From positions 23,756 through 87,755 of IMG/VR virus record IMGVR_UViG_3300045971_000431: 64,000 nucleotides of DNA; one strand, written 5' to 3'. The notes beneath the pieces are model-generated. The model was not told where the DNA came from. It saw nothing but the letters and a program-made list of their open reading frames with translations, and did no database searches. The stretch's first letter is position 1. Each line of letters opens with the position of its first letter. The position numbers were made by a program, and so were the translations under genes. The stretch is from a virus. Positions 1 to 7,857 of the stretch are shown piece by piece.

Positions 1-289
1 TCACAGCCTTCTGGAACTCGCCTGACAGATAGCCTGCGGCGCCAGCTGAAGTGATCGTCATAGTGACCACTGCAGCAATCAACCCGTACCCTCGCATCGT
101 GTACCCAAGCCGGGTCCAATGCTTGTAGAGCAGGGTGACGACCACCAACTTTCCCACATCCAATGCCACCGCCAGCGCGATGATGATTGGGTTGGCACCA
201 AACAGGGCCGAGAGACCGATCACCGAAACAACGGTGCCGATCGCCTCGATCGAGAATGCTGCGAGGAAAGTTAGTAGTGCGAGGATCAT
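1..289 (-). CDS. Partial hydrophobic membrane protein
   Basis: A frame starting with ATG at 289 runs leftward off the window edge, so only the first 96 residues are visible. It opens MILALLTFLAAFSIEAIGTV and is strongly hydrophobic, with about three membrane segments near residues 2-40, 41-55 and 68-88 and a basic loop (YKHWTRLGYTMRGYG) between the last two. The start overlaps the stop of the GroES-like gene by 4 bases (ATGA), so it should be translationally coupled to it and late-expressed. I do not recognise a family. Virion membrane proteins of T4-type phages are one possibility, but the C-terminal part needed to judge this lies outside the window. Confidence 0.7.
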   Translation of the reverse strand, partial: MILALLTFLAAFSIEAIGTVVSVIGLSALFGANPIIIALAVALDVGKLVVVTLLYKHWTRLGYTMRGYGLIAAVVTMTITSAGAAGYLSGEFQKAV

Positions 290-621
290 AGGGACTGGGG
301 TTGGCAGGACGCGAAGTCGTTGGTGACGGCCATGATCTTGGAGTCATCCGTCTTCCACAGCTTCTCGCCTTCGAACTTGATGCCTTCCATCCACATCAGT
401 GCTTCGACGAGGATGTAGTCGCCTGGGTTCAGGCCAGCTTCAGCAGCCTTTGGACCAACCGAGACCACTTGACCCCAACGTGCCACCTTCTGGGCAGTCA
501 CAGTCGATGGGATGATGATGCCAGATGCACGTACGCGTTCAGCGAAGCGGCCCTTGGAGCCGCTCGTCTCTTCGACGAACTTGAACATGACGACGTTATT
601 CAGCGGGCGGAGTGTGGACAT
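286..621 (-). CDS. 31: GroES-like head-assembly cochaperonin (gp31-type)
   Basis: This 111-residue protein has a GroES-type arrangement: an N-terminal strand (RPLNNVVMFKFVEE), a flexible glycine-rich and basic stretch at about residues 20-32 in the mobile-loop position, SGIIIP, then GQVVSVGPKAAEAGLNPGDYILVE, which matches the GxVVAVGxG...GDxVL block of the family. T4 gp31 is the same length and replaces host GroES so that GroEL can fold the major capsid protein. Its place in a late transcription unit fits that role. AGAGG lies about 7 bases before the ATG. GroES fold is fairly sure; dedication to capsid folding is inferred from the T4-type context. Confidence 0.7.
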   Translation of the reverse strand: MSTLRPLNNVVMFKFVEETSGSKGRFAERVRASGIIIPSTVTAQKVARWGQVVSVGPKAAEAGLNPGDYILVEALMWMEGIKFEGEKLWKTDDSKIMAVTNDFASCQPQSL

Positions 622-835
622 TGGAAGCCTCTGGTTGTTTACTGAAGATCGACCGCAGCGCGGCTGTCAGCTTCAGTTCGTTGATGATTGTCTTTTCCTC
701 GTCCGTCAGATAATTCCAGGCGTCAGAGGAAACGTATGCTTCAGTGATTGGAACAGGCTGGCCGCGCTGTTTGCGAATGCATGGGCAATCGCCAGGCGGA
801 CCCATGCAGGCGCACAAGCTCATCTCAGAGCTCAC
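596..835 (-). CDS. Small cysteine-rich protein of unknown function
   Basis: This 79-residue protein starts MSSEMSLCACMGPPGDCPC, with four cysteines in 12 residues (CxC...CxC), a spacing that could bind a metal. The rest is an ordinary helical region (YLTDEEKTIINELKLTAALRSIF). The start overlaps the upstream stop by 4 bases (ATGA) and the end runs 26 bases into the GroES-like gene. No family is recognised. Tight coupling on both sides supports its being real. Confidence 0.6.
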   Translation of the reverse strand: MSSEMSLCACMGPPGDCPCIRKQRGQPVPITEAYVSSDAWNYLTDEEKTIINELKLTAALRSIFSKQPEASNVHTPPAE

Positions 836-1071
836 TTCTTCTTGATCTGCTTGCCAGTGGAAGCAGACGTCTTGGCAGCCTCAGTTGACACAGCGAAGAT
901 GTCCATGTTCAGGTCAGGGACAACATCGGTCTTGACGCCGTCCTTGAGATCGATTGCGACCTTGCGTTGCTCAACAGCCTTTGGGACTGGGGCTGAAGCA
1001 AGTTGGGCCTTGATTGCCAGAAGCTCGAAGTCGACGACTTCGCCTCGAGCGCTGCGGGTGGTACGAGCCAT
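832..1071 (-). CDS. Small basic protein of unknown function, first gene of a late operon
   Basis: This 79-residue protein begins MARTTRSARGEVVDFELLAI and ends in a lysine-rich tail (GKQIKKK). CGGAGA lies about 9 bases before the ATG, and a TATAAATA late promoter lies 43 bases upstream. It heads the unit that continues into the cysteine-rich protein, the cochaperonin and the membrane protein at the window edge. No family recognised. Confidence 0.6.
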   Translation of the reverse strand: MARTTRSARGEVVDFELLAIKAQLASAPVPKAVEQRKVAIDLKDGVKTDVVPDLNMDIFAVSTEAAKTSASTGKQIKKK

Positions 1072-1113
1072 TGGTTAAGTCTCCGGGGTGTAGTGCCCTA
1101 TACGGCACGCTCG

Positions 1114-1121
1114 TATTTATA
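1114..1121 (-). promoter_or_regulatory. Late promoter, perfect TATAAATA
   Basis: Read on the minus strand the octamer is TATAAATA with no obvious -35 element, as in T4 late promoters read by the gp55 sigma factor. It serves 832-1071 and the cochaperonin operon. Confidence 0.8.
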
Positions 1122-1125
1122 CTTG

Positions 1126-1141
1126 CCCGCTCATGAGCGGG
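1126..1141 (-). terminator. Palindrome after the 157-residue gene
   Basis: CCCGCTCATGAGCGGG is a perfect 16-base palindrome. It lies just after the stop of the gene at 1143-1616 and just before the late promoter. There is no T-run, so it may be a processing or weak termination site. Confidence 0.45.
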
Positions 1142-1142
1142 G

Positions 1143-1616
1143 TCACACAAACTGGTTGGTGACGTTCTCGACGTTGTCAGGGAAGTAGAAGACTTCGGCG
1201 TCGTCGAAGACCCGGCAAAAGCGGGTGTACTCGTAGCGATACATCTCCTCGACGGGCTGGCCGAGAATGCGCCCGCAGAGCAGGTCGTACCAGCGGTCGG
1301 CCAGAAGTTCGCCATCCAGGTCATCATCGTCATCGACTTCTTCGCGTTCCTGCATGAACAGCTGGGTCAGATCCCACGATGGGTGGTACTTCTCGATCAG
1401 GTTTTCGATCAGGTCGATCAGTTGGTCAGGAGTTGTGCCGCCGTTGCCGAGACCCTGCACTTCGCTGTTCTTCGACACGAATGCGCCAGCCAACGCCAGC
1501 AAGAACTTCACGTCATCAGAATTCTGGATGCCAGACCAGATGGTGGTCAGACGAGCATCGGCGTCGTTTTCCCAGGTGTTGAAGTGGATCTGGTAGCCAG
1601 CGAGAATGTCAGTCAT
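1143..1616 (-). CDS. Acidic protein of unknown function
   Basis: This is a 157-residue soluble protein with a run of acidic residues at about 95-101 (VDDDDDLD) that separates an N-terminal region (LTTIWSGIQNSDDVKFLLALAGAF) from a C-terminal region rich in tyrosine, phenylalanine and acidic residues (EMYRYEYTRFCRVFDDAEVFYF). No motif is recognised. It lies 9 bases downstream of the polymerase-like fragment and is probably cotranscribed with it. Confidence 0.6.
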   Translation of the reverse strand: MTDILAGYQIHFNTWENDADARLTTIWSGIQNSDDVKFLLALAGAFVSKNSEVQGLGNGGTTPDQLIDLIENLIEKYHPSWDLTQLFMQEREEVDDDDDLDGELLADRWYDLLCGRILGQPVEEMYRYEYTRFCRVFDDAEVFYFPDNVENVTNQFV

Positions 1617-1625
1617 GGGATCTCC

Positions 1626-2180
1626 TCAATCGTGGAAGAATTCTTCCATTGGAACGTCGTATTTGATGCAGTCCACTGCGTGTAGACCGAGAATGAACAA
1701 CAGGTAGCAAGCACACGACGACCCGCGGCCAACTCCCCAAACAACGCCCTTCTCGCGAAAGACGTCTAGCACGTAGATGATGGTCTTCATGAACAAGCCC
1801 ATCCCACGACGCTGGATCTCAACGTACTCCATCTCCATGCGAGCGAGCGCATGGTTTTCTTCTGTCACGTTGTACTGCAGATCTCGCTCGCGATCGGCGT
1901 AGGCATCTGCGAAGCGTGTCCACAGATCCATTTTCAGGTACTCGTCAGGCATCTTCCAACGGAAGTCGAGGTTGATGGGTTCCTCGACTGCTGGCTTGAT
2001 CTCGTCTTCAGCTGCCACGTTGGCGTTGAACTGCGACAACTCCCAGGTGTCGCCAGTCACACGCAGCTGAGCAGGATGGATGCCACTCAGAAGGCAGTGT
2101 GCAACCATCTCAGCGTCGATGATCGAGACCCCGTCGAAACGGAGGATTCGACCATCGAGGGAGGTGCTAAGCCGCTTCAT
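1626..2180 (-). CDS. Protein with a C-terminal motif resembling bacterial DNA polymerase III alpha
   Basis: This 184-residue protein ends with GVVWGVGRGSSCACYLLFIL followed by GLHAVDCIKYDVPMEEFFHD. This closely resembles the start of the C-family polymerase palm (GxGRGSxxxSLVAYxLxITxxDPLxYxLLFERFLN). In DnaE the catalytic PDxDxDF loop comes next, but here the protein stops first, so it cannot be a complete polymerase. The N-terminal part (LDGRILRFDGVSIIDAEMVA) is unplaced. I start at ATG 2180 because the longer frame would run deep into the upstream gene; the chosen start overlaps it by 14 bases. The function is unknown; a structural or DNA-binding use of the motif is possible. Confidence 0.6.
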   Translation of the reverse strand: MKRLSTSLDGRILRFDGVSIIDAEMVAHCLLSGIHPAQLRVTGDTWELSQFNANVAAEDEIKPAVEEPINLDFRWKMPDEYLKMDLWTRFADAYADRERDLQYNVTEENHALARMEMEYVEIQRRGMGLFMKTIIYVLDVFREKGVVWGVGRGSSCACYLLFILGLHAVDCIKYDVPMEEFFHD

Positions 2181-2460
2181 GCAACGTCTTGGCCGCCAGC
2201 CGCTCGCTGCGTTCAATGGCGGTCTCGCGTACCACACCTTCGGTGTACATGGCCGCCTTCATCAGCACGGTCATGGGCACGTCGGTGTACGGGTGCTCGC
2301 AGTAGAACTGCACATCGCCCCAGTTCCCGGTGCGCAGGAACGTGCGGAACGATTCGAGATGTGACTCGAGCGACGGGTCGAAGAAGGTGCGGTTGGCGCC
2401 CGAACGACGAAGCGTCGTGGACAAGTTCAGACAGTCGGGAATGTCAGTGAAGTCGGGCAT
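2167..2460 (-). CDS. Hypothetical protein
   Basis: This 97-residue protein begins MPDFTDIPDCLNLSTTLRRS and includes the segment VQFYCEHPYTDVPMTVLMKA followed by a helical basic tail (ERSERLAAKTLHEAA). No family is recognised. It ends 14 bases inside the polymerase-like fragment, suggesting coupled translation. Confidence 0.55.
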   Translation of the reverse strand: MPDFTDIPDCLNLSTTLRRSGANRTFFDPSLESHLESFRTFLRTGNWGDVQFYCEHPYTDVPMTVLMKAAMYTEGVVRETAIERSERLAAKTLHEAA

Positions 2461-2478
2461 GGTGTCCTCTGTGGTTGA

Positions 2479-2748
2479 TCAGTCGCGAATGAGCATCTTG
2501 TAGATGTGGCGGAAGGCCAAGACCGAACCGAGTTGGTTCTCGTTCGGCTCGGCGACGATGACGCGGGTGATGGGTGAACCGTGGCCGCAGTCGTCGTCTT
2601 CGACGATTTGCCCCTCGAGCGAGAGGTACGCGTCGTACGGAATGCCGACAGATTGGTAGACCTTCTTGCGCAGCGCCTCGAGCATCTCACCAGCGTCAAT
2701 GTCAACTTCGACTTGACGATGGGTGACTTCGGTTCCCTTGATTCTCAT
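2479..2748 (-). CDS. Hypothetical protein coupled to dCMP deaminase
   Basis: This 89-residue protein starts at the ATG at 2748, chosen because it overlaps the dCMP deaminase stop by 4 bases (ATGA); the longer frame would lie wholly within that gene. It carries VDIDAGEMLEALRKKVYQSV and an aspartate-rich stretch with a cysteine and histidine (VEDDDCGHGS). No family recognised. Confidence 0.6.
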   Translation of the reverse strand: MRIKGTEVTHRQVEVDIDAGEMLEALRKKVYQSVGIPYDAYLSLEGQIVEDDDCGHGSPITRVIVAEPNENQLGSVLAFRHIYKMLIRD

Positions 2749-3206
2749 GACGTTGCCTTCAGTTGTTCGGTTGGAATTCCGAGTCGTTCGAGCATTTGGA
2801 TTCCGTCGAGAAGACGGTACTGACGCCTGAACACGACGCGCTTGATGCCGCACTGCTTCGCAAGTTTGGCACACTCGGGGCAAGGCGAATCCGTGGTGTA
2901 AAGCGTACCACCACTCGCTCGGCCATGGCCGTCTCGGGCGATCTTGGTGAGGGCGTTCGACTCGGCATGGAGAAGTTCAGGCTTCGTGAGGAGGTTCCCA
3001 TCGGGACCCCAAATTTCACAGACGTCGTCATCCCAGCCGTGTGGCATTCCGTTGTACCCGTCGGAGATGATCTGGGTTCCGACGACCACAAGGGCGCCGA
3101 CCTGTAGTCGGTTCGCCTTAGATCGCTTGGCCCAGACTTCGGCCATTTGCATGTAGGCTTCATCGAGTTCGATGCGGTTGGGATTGACTGTGATTGATGG
3201 CTGCAT
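2745..3206 (-). CDS. Deoxycytidylate (dCMP) deaminase
   Basis: dCMP deaminase converts dCMP to dUMP, feeding thymidylate synthesis. The 153-residue protein has the zinc-site signature HAE at residues 80-82 and PCPEC at 108-112, and the family segment GTQIISDGYNGMPHGWDDD. I start at ATG 3206 because an extended -10 element (TGATACAAT) ends 5 bases before it, as at several other early genes here. A GTG at 3221 preceded by GAGGA is an alternative that would add five residues and overlap the upstream stop. Its early-type promoter suits a gene that enlarges nucleotide pools before replication. Confidence 0.85.
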   Translation of the reverse strand: MQPSITVNPNRIELDEAYMQMAEVWAKRSKANRLQVGALVVVGTQIISDGYNGMPHGWDDDVCEIWGPDGNLLTKPELLHAESNALTKIARDGHGRASGGTLYTTDSPCPECAKLAKQCGIKRVVFRRQYRLLDGIQMLERLGIPTEQLKATS

Positions 3207-3211
3207 GAGCC

Positions 3212-3220
3212 ATTGTATCA
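3212..3220 (-). promoter_or_regulatory. Early promoter, extended -10 TGATACAAT
   Basis: On the minus strand the sequence is TGATACAAT, then five bases, then ATG of dCMP deaminase. The spacing puts the transcription start at the A of the start codon. No good -35 is seen, as expected for an extended -10 promoter. Confidence 0.65.
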
Positions 3221-3868
3221 CAGTTCCTCGAAGTAGAGACCGCGGCCGGTCAGGATGGCGATCTTTTGGTCAGGAGCGACCCACTTAATGGTGCCTTGGA
3301 CGTTCAGGCGGATGCCCTCTTCCAAGCACTTACGAGCGACGTCCAGAACCTTCTTGGAGGTGGTGTTGACCTGGAAGGGACGGCCGTAGTGAGCGGTGAG
3401 CTTCACCTTCCAGAAGATGCCGTAGTCGTTCGAGCGTTGTTCGATGCTGACGATGCGGGCCAGGAATGCGACCTTCTGACCTTCTTCGATGTGCGGCCAG
3501 ACGGCGACTTGGGCGGCGGTTTCCAGCTGCTTGTCGTACTGCTTGACGACGATGGCGATCTGAGCGGGAGAGAGAAGACCGCGGTTCTTGAGCTGGGTGG
3601 CCAGGCTCTCGATGAACTCGTTGTCGTATTGGTCGTGAGCGCTGCCGTCGATGTTGTCGTACGTGGTGCGCGACGGCTTCAAGATGGCAGCGATGGCAGC
3701 CTTGACGTGGTCCGTCAGGCTGGCCTCGAAGGCTTGGCGAGCGGCCAGACGTTCGGCTTCCCATTGTTGTTGACGCGCCTTGTAGGCGGCTTCCCGTGCT
3801 ACGATCTTCGCGGCCTTACGGTCGATGTCACGTTGTGCACGTTCTTCGGGGGTAAGTTTCTTTGCCAT
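3218..3868 (-). CDS. Hypothetical protein with helical N-terminus and probable small beta-barrel C-terminus
   Basis: This 216-residue protein starts at ATG 3868 (MAKKLTPEERAQRDIDRKAA), followed by a highly charged helix to about residue 60. The last 80 residues (VAFLARIVSIEQRSNDYGIF, then a series of strands up to LTGRGLYFEEL) look like an OB-type barrel. Nucleic-acid binding is a guess. The start is set by TATAAT ending 6 bases before it, with a TGTACA -35 candidate 16 bases further upstream. The longer frame to 3952 has no supporting signal. Confidence 0.65.
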   Translation of the reverse strand: MAKKLTPEERAQRDIDRKAAKIVAREAAYKARQQQWEAERLAARQAFEASLTDHVKAAIAAILKPSRTTYDNIDGSAHDQYDNEFIESLATQLKNRGLLSPAQIAIVVKQYDKQLETAAQVAVWPHIEEGQKVAFLARIVSIEQRSNDYGIFWKVKLTAHYGRPFQVNTTSKKVLDVARKCLEEGIRLNVQGTIKWVAPDQKIAILTGRGLYFEEL

Positions 3869-3874
3869 GATGCT

Positions 3875-3902
3875 ATTATACTCCAACCTGACTTCTTGTA
3901 CA
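3875..3902 (-). promoter_or_regulatory. Early promoter TGTACA-16-TATAAT
   Basis: The -10 is TATAAT (3875-3880) and a possible -35 is TGTACA (3897-3902), 16 bases apart. The -10 ends 6 bases before the ATG at 3868, again predicting a leaderless transcript. The same TGTACA -35 occurs with 17-base spacing before the gene at 21843-22988. Confidence 0.7.
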
Positions 3903-3920
3903 CATCTAGAGTGTAACAGT

Positions 3921-4319
3921 TCAATAGGCGTGTACCGCGTAGATGTGTGCAAGCACCGATCCTACCAGTATGTAGAGCAGAGGGATGTGGAAGACATGCC
4001 AATGGCCGAAAGCTTTCTGCCAAACAGTGCCAGGTTTGGCGCGCCGCAGCAGGAATCTACCAACCACCCCACTAGAAACAACGATGAGCATGCTGTAGTA
4101 CGCGGCCCCTCCATTGATCGACTGTGGGTGAAGCTTTGCGTGAGCCAAAACGGTGAAGGTACACAAACAACCGACAATGATGTGCACTCTAAACCAATGC
4201 CACATCGGGCCCAATCGATGAACACGTCGAAAGTATTTGCGGATAGGGTACGTGAACAAAACAAGCATCATGATGCCTGCTACTAACCCGGAGTAGTAGG
4301 TGAATTCGTAAGGTCTCAT
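3921..4319 (-). CDS. Four-helix membrane protein with histidine pairs, ferric-reductase or cytochrome b-like
   Basis: This 132-residue protein has about four membrane segments (near residues 8-22, 42-60, 72-92 and 108-130). Histidines sit in the membrane-facing parts: RVHIIVG and LAHAKLH in one helix, WHVFHIPL and LAHIYAVH in the last. Paired histidines on two helices are how ferric-reductase-type and cytochrome b-type proteins bind two haems, and MLIVVSSGVVGRFL resembles such bacterial domains. No flavin or NAD domain is attached. The ATG overlaps the stop of the LamG protein by 4 bases, so it is the last gene of the fibre operon. Haem binding is inferred. Confidence 0.55.
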   Translation of the reverse strand: MRPYEFTYYSGLVAGIMMLVLFTYPIRKYFRRVHRLGPMWHWFRVHIIVGCLCTFTVLAHAKLHPQSINGGAAYYSMLIVVSSGVVGRFLLRRAKPGTVWQKAFGHWHVFHIPLLYILVGSVLAHIYAVHAY

Positions 4320-5257
4320 TGATTAGGGAAAGCAGCAGTAGGCGGAGTGAAGCCTGTAGTGTAACGCGCGATGCCATGAGTCCAGCGGAATCCATCAATG
4401 TACCCATTGATTGATGGATACCCTACTGATGGGCTTGGTGTACCGCCGATGTACAACGGCGACGTACCTGCACTGCTGGCCGAAGCAGTCGTGAACGTTG
4501 ACTTCGCAACGCCGTTCGCATAGAACGTGAATACGTTCCCGTTCCGAACCATCGCGAGGTGTTGCCATGCATTAAGCACGAGTACTGGCGGGTACAAGTA
4601 GAAGAACCCACCAGAGTTTCCAACGTATGCCTCGACGCTGCCATCACCGCCCTCGAGAAATTCTTGGTACGATGTGGGAGTGATACGTTGGAAGCTTTCA
4701 GCATTCATGGTGAATGCATTCAGGTACTGCCACCACTCGATGGTGAAGTTGCTAGACCCCAGGTCAAAGTCGGTGCTGTTCGGAACCATCACGTGGGAAC
4801 CGAGTGTGCCGAACTGCATCGATGTTCCGCCGAACTTCGATTGCGTTGAACTCAATTGCGCGCCACCGACCATTGAGATTGTGCGATGGTATCCAGAACT
4901 GTCGGTGGTAGTTGTTGCGCCATTAGCGCCATCACCCTGCAACAGAAGTCGAACGTTAGCGAAGTACGGATCTGTTGGTTGAGCAACGTAGTTGGGCTGA
5001 TAGAGACCCAACCCAATGGTGGCCACTGAGGTTCCTACCACACCATTGGGCGATGGCTTCAGACCGAGACCTGGTTGAACGAGTAGACCGCGTGCAACGT
5101 TCGGCTCAGCACTAAGCCCAAGCTGTGCAACAGTGGTGACTTTGGATCTGGCAGTGTTGGGGCTTTCTGACAGCGCAACAGGAAACGCTACAAGCTTACC
5201 TGTTGCGATGTGGGCATTTCGTACCGCCGCCAAAATGCCAGTAATGGCTGCATGCAT
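4316..5257 (-). CDS. Virion adhesin with LamG (concanavalin-like) domain
   Basis: This 313-residue protein has an N-terminal anchor of about 100 residues. It is followed by a LamG-type jelly roll from about residue 105 to 305: VRLLLQGDGANGATTTTDSS, SKFGGTSMQFGTLGSHVMVP, FTIEWWQYLNAF, WQHLAMVRNGNVFTFYANGV and INGYIDGFRWTHGIARYTTG. These are the usual blocks of the fold used in phage tails to bind sugars or host surface. It lies at the end of the fibre operon; a host-recognition or decoration role is inferred. It overlaps the membrane protein start (ATGA). Confidence 0.75.
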   Translation of the reverse strand: MHAAITGILAAVRNAHIATGKLVAFPVALSESPNTARSKVTTVAQLGLSAEPNVARGLLVQPGLGLKPSPNGVVGTSVATIGLGLYQPNYVAQPTDPYFANVRLLLQGDGANGATTTTDSSGYHRTISMVGGAQLSSTQSKFGGTSMQFGTLGSHVMVPNSTDFDLGSSNFTIEWWQYLNAFTMNAESFQRITPTSYQEFLEGGDGSVEAYVGNSGGFFYLYPPVLVLNAWQHLAMVRNGNVFTFYANGVAKSTFTTASASSAGTSPLYIGGTPSPSVGYPSINGYIDGFRWTHGIARYTTGFTPPTAAFPNQ

Positions 5258-5815
5258 TTAGTACACCCAAGACGTTGGGAATTGCAGTCGAATGTTCATG
5301 ACACGGTATTGCTCGCCGACGACAATGTTCGTTGAGACCATTTCAAGGTCTGCACCCGAGCCAGTGATGCCAACGGTCCCAATGATCTGGTGCGCAGGCG
5401 CAATAGTCTGATCACGTTGTCCTGAGCCCAATGTGTAGGGTACAACCCACCAGAACCATGTCGCTGTGCCTGCAACTGATGCGCTTGCATATTGGGTAGA
5501 GATGACTGCTGGATTCACGTTGACTTGGGATGTAACGAAATCACCGGCAGTTCCAGCAGTACCAGAACCAAACGTAACGAGAATGTCTGAGGCTCTTGCA
5601 TTGATGGTGGCTGTGGCAGTTGCAGAAGCAGGGATGACTCCCTTCATCAGATAGATTGTGCCAACGAAAGCACCGCTGTAACTAAAACCGCTGTGGAGTA
5701 GACCAGCACCTGCCACGCCAGTGGCGCCTGCTGTAGCTGGGCTTCCGTCAGCCAATCTGAAGATGCGCGGCATCATCGAGGTAACCCATCCGGAACTTAG
5801 TTCAATTGTTGCCAT
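5258..5815 (-). CDS. Putative virion protein (fibre operon)
   Basis: This 185-residue protein is rich in Ala, Thr, Gly and Val, with a beta-strand-like composition typical of phage fibre parts (TATATINARASDILVTFGSG). There is no charged core or enzyme motif. It abuts the LamG gene with no spacing and shares the late operon from 10605. Assigned as structural from composition and position only. Confidence 0.55.
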   Translation of the reverse strand: MATIELSSGWVTSMMPRIFRLADGSPATAGATGVAGAGLLHSGFSYSGAFVGTIYLMKGVIPASATATATINARASDILVTFGSGTAGTAGDFVTSQVNVNPAVISTQYASASVAGTATWFWWVVPYTLGSGQRDQTIAPAHQIIGTVGITGSGADLEMVSTNIVVGEQYRVMNIRLQFPTSWVY

Positions 5816-5824
5816 GGTTGTTCC

Positions 5825-6286
5825 TTAGACCAGGGTAGCGCCAATGGATCCATCAAGGATCACATTCGAGACGCCAGCCGTGAAGCTGAGTGATGTGAAT
5901 CGGACAATGCCTTGACCAACTGAGTCTGATACCGGACCAACAATGAATGCTGTCGATGGCAGTGTTGACAGAGCGACGGTTGCAGCTAAGACGTTGGAGC
6001 TCCACACAATGCACCAAGTTCCAGTGCCGGTGTTTGTCGCATTGACGGTGGGTGGTACCGTCAATTGAAGTAGGATGCCATTAGACGGTTGCGTCCAAAC
6101 GGCACCAACATAATGCGCAAGGAATGATGCATTTGTGGATGCATAAGTTGGCCAGCTTGCAGCGATCTGCGCAGCTGTCGGTTGAACGCCGCTGTAGACG
6201 CTGATGGCGGAAGAAGCAGAGAATCCTGCTTGCAGGCCTCGACCGATAAAGAGGTTTCTAAGACTTGGGCTGAAGAGCATTGTCAT
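5825..6286 (-). CDS. Putative virion protein (fibre operon)
   Basis: This 153-residue beta-rich protein begins MTMLFSPSLRNLFIGRGLQA. AAGGA is 6 bases before the ATG at 6286, favouring this over a second in-frame ATG at 6280. It is Ser/Thr/Val-rich with no enzyme motif. Its neighbours and composition suggest a small tail or fibre-associated component. Confidence 0.55.
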   Translation of the reverse strand: MTMLFSPSLRNLFIGRGLQAGFSASSAISVYSGVQPTAAQIAASWPTYASTNASFLAHYVGAVWTQPSNGILLQLTVPPTVNATNTGTGTWCIVWSSNVLAATVALSTLPSTAFIVGPVSDSVGQGIVRFTSLSFTAGVSNVILDGSIGATLV

Positions 6287-6295
6287 ACATAGTCC

Positions 6296-7843
6296 TTATG
6301 CTGAGGCGAGGTTGCCTTCGAGATCCCACTCATTAGGACCGACCTTCATGAGCATGATCTTGCCATGCATCTTCGTGATTGTCAATGTCTCGGGAGTGTT
6401 GATGGTAACACCAGGTGCGCCAGCGATGATTACATTGCCGGCCCCATGCTTGCCGAACATGATGACACCACCCGGTGGCATTGGAGATGTAGAGGCCGTG
6501 TTGCTCCACCACTCTCCTGTTTGGGGGAATGCTGAATCAGCAAGCACGTGATAGGTGACGTTTGTCGTGGCTTTGCAGCGGTAAAGCGTGTTGTGATCAG
6601 CAGCTGATCCAACATCCGTGTTCACGCCAAGAGCAATGAGCGCATCGTCTAGGGTACTGATACCGATTGGCTTTGGGTTAGGCTGAGATGCCCATTGCGG
6701 TGGACTCACCGGACCCGTAGACATCAAGACCATACCTGCTTCGTCTACGCCTCCTTGACCAAACACAAACGAACCAACTGGATTGATACGGAGGTGACGA
6801 ATGCTACCAACGTAGAATTCAATTGCGCCTGACTGGGTGGGCTCAATTACCGAACCCTCACCGCTGAAGATCATATGTGCGCCAGCGGCAATACGAATAT
6901 CACCACCACGATTGGCCGTGTTAGCCGATGGGTGCACGCTACCACCGGTAATTTCAACACTGCCACCATCACCGTCTACTGCATAGCCGCCAACGATTCT
7001 AATGCCACCAGCATTGTAGATGCTATCTTGAGGAGCACCCCAAAGGTTGATACCTGCAGAACCTTGGCGAACTTCGATAAGGCTTGCACCCCATCCATCA
7101 GCACCGACCACACGTTCAGGGGCGGTTTCCAATTGGACATAGCTGCCTGGAATTGCAACTGGATTGAGAATTCCAAATTTCAAGATCGCTGTTGCTGGAT
7201 CGAAAGTGAAACGTGGTGATGATGTTGAACTCGTTCCCGTGCCAATGACAACTTCAGTTGCCGGATGTGCAGTCACTGATGGCAGTGGATAGAGGTGCAT
7301 GTCCCATTCAGTTGCGGACACTTGCGAAACTCGTGCATACTCTCCCTGCTTGATGAAGGCAGTGCCGCTCAGTGTGGTAAGAGTAACACCAGCGAATCCA
7401 ACGAGCTTAAGTGGTGCTGTTGCTGACAAGTTGACAACTTCAATGAAGCAGCCAGTTGGCCAGATTTGGCCCAAGTCACCAACTACAACATGGATCTCAT
7501 TCGATCCATATGAATTGATTCGCACCCGCGTCGTATGATCTGCTGGGGTAAGCGAATGCATGACATACGCAGGTGCTGTTGCGGTGATGAAGCCCGCCTT
7601 GATCTGTGAACGCTGCGTACCATTGAAGTCTGCAATCAGTGTGACTGTGAATGTCCCGGCCGTTGTGTATGTGTGGGTAGGATTCTGATCAATCGATGTG
7701 TTGCCGTCACCGAAATCCCAATTCCAACTTGATGGCGATGTAGGGCCGCCTGGACTTGAGAGGTCAGAGAATGTGACGACAAGCGGCAGCGTGCCCGTTA
7801 CCGGAGATGCTGTGAAATCAGCTGAGTAAATTACTGCTGGCAT
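6296..7843 (-). CDS. Tail fibre-type protein with N-terminal PKD domain
   Basis: This 515-residue protein opens with a PKD (polycystic kidney disease-type) immunoglobulin-like domain at about residues 5-90, with the hallmark WNWDFGDGNTS and HTYTTAGTFTVTLIA. A long region rich in Gly, Ile and Val then resembles fibre shafts, including GGIRIVGGYAVDGDGGSVEI. PKD domains in phage tails commonly mediate binding to polysaccharide or to other virion proteins. It lies between the large HxH fibre and smaller structural genes, in one operon. Confidence 0.65.
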   Translation of the reverse strand: MPAVIYSADFTASPVTGTLPLVVTFSDLSSPGGPTSPSSWNWDFGDGNTSIDQNPTHTYTTAGTFTVTLIADFNGTQRSQIKAGFITATAPAYVMHSLTPADHTTRVRINSYGSNEIHVVVGDLGQIWPTGCFIEVVNLSATAPLKLVGFAGVTLTTLSGTAFIKQGEYARVSQVSATEWDMHLYPLPSVTAHPATEVVIGTGTSSTSSPRFTFDPATAILKFGILNPVAIPGSYVQLETAPERVVGADGWGASLIEVRQGSAGINLWGAPQDSIYNAGGIRIVGGYAVDGDGGSVEITGGSVHPSANTANRGGDIRIAAGAHMIFSGEGSVIEPTQSGAIEFYVGSIRHLRINPVGSFVFGQGGVDEAGMVLMSTGPVSPPQWASQPNPKPIGISTLDDALIALGVNTDVGSAADHNTLYRCKATTNVTYHVLADSAFPQTGEWWSNTASTSPMPPGGVIMFGKHGAGNVIIAGAPGVTINTPETLTITKMHGKIMLMKVGPNEWDLEGNLASA

Positions 7844-7857
7844 GTTCGTTCCTTATT

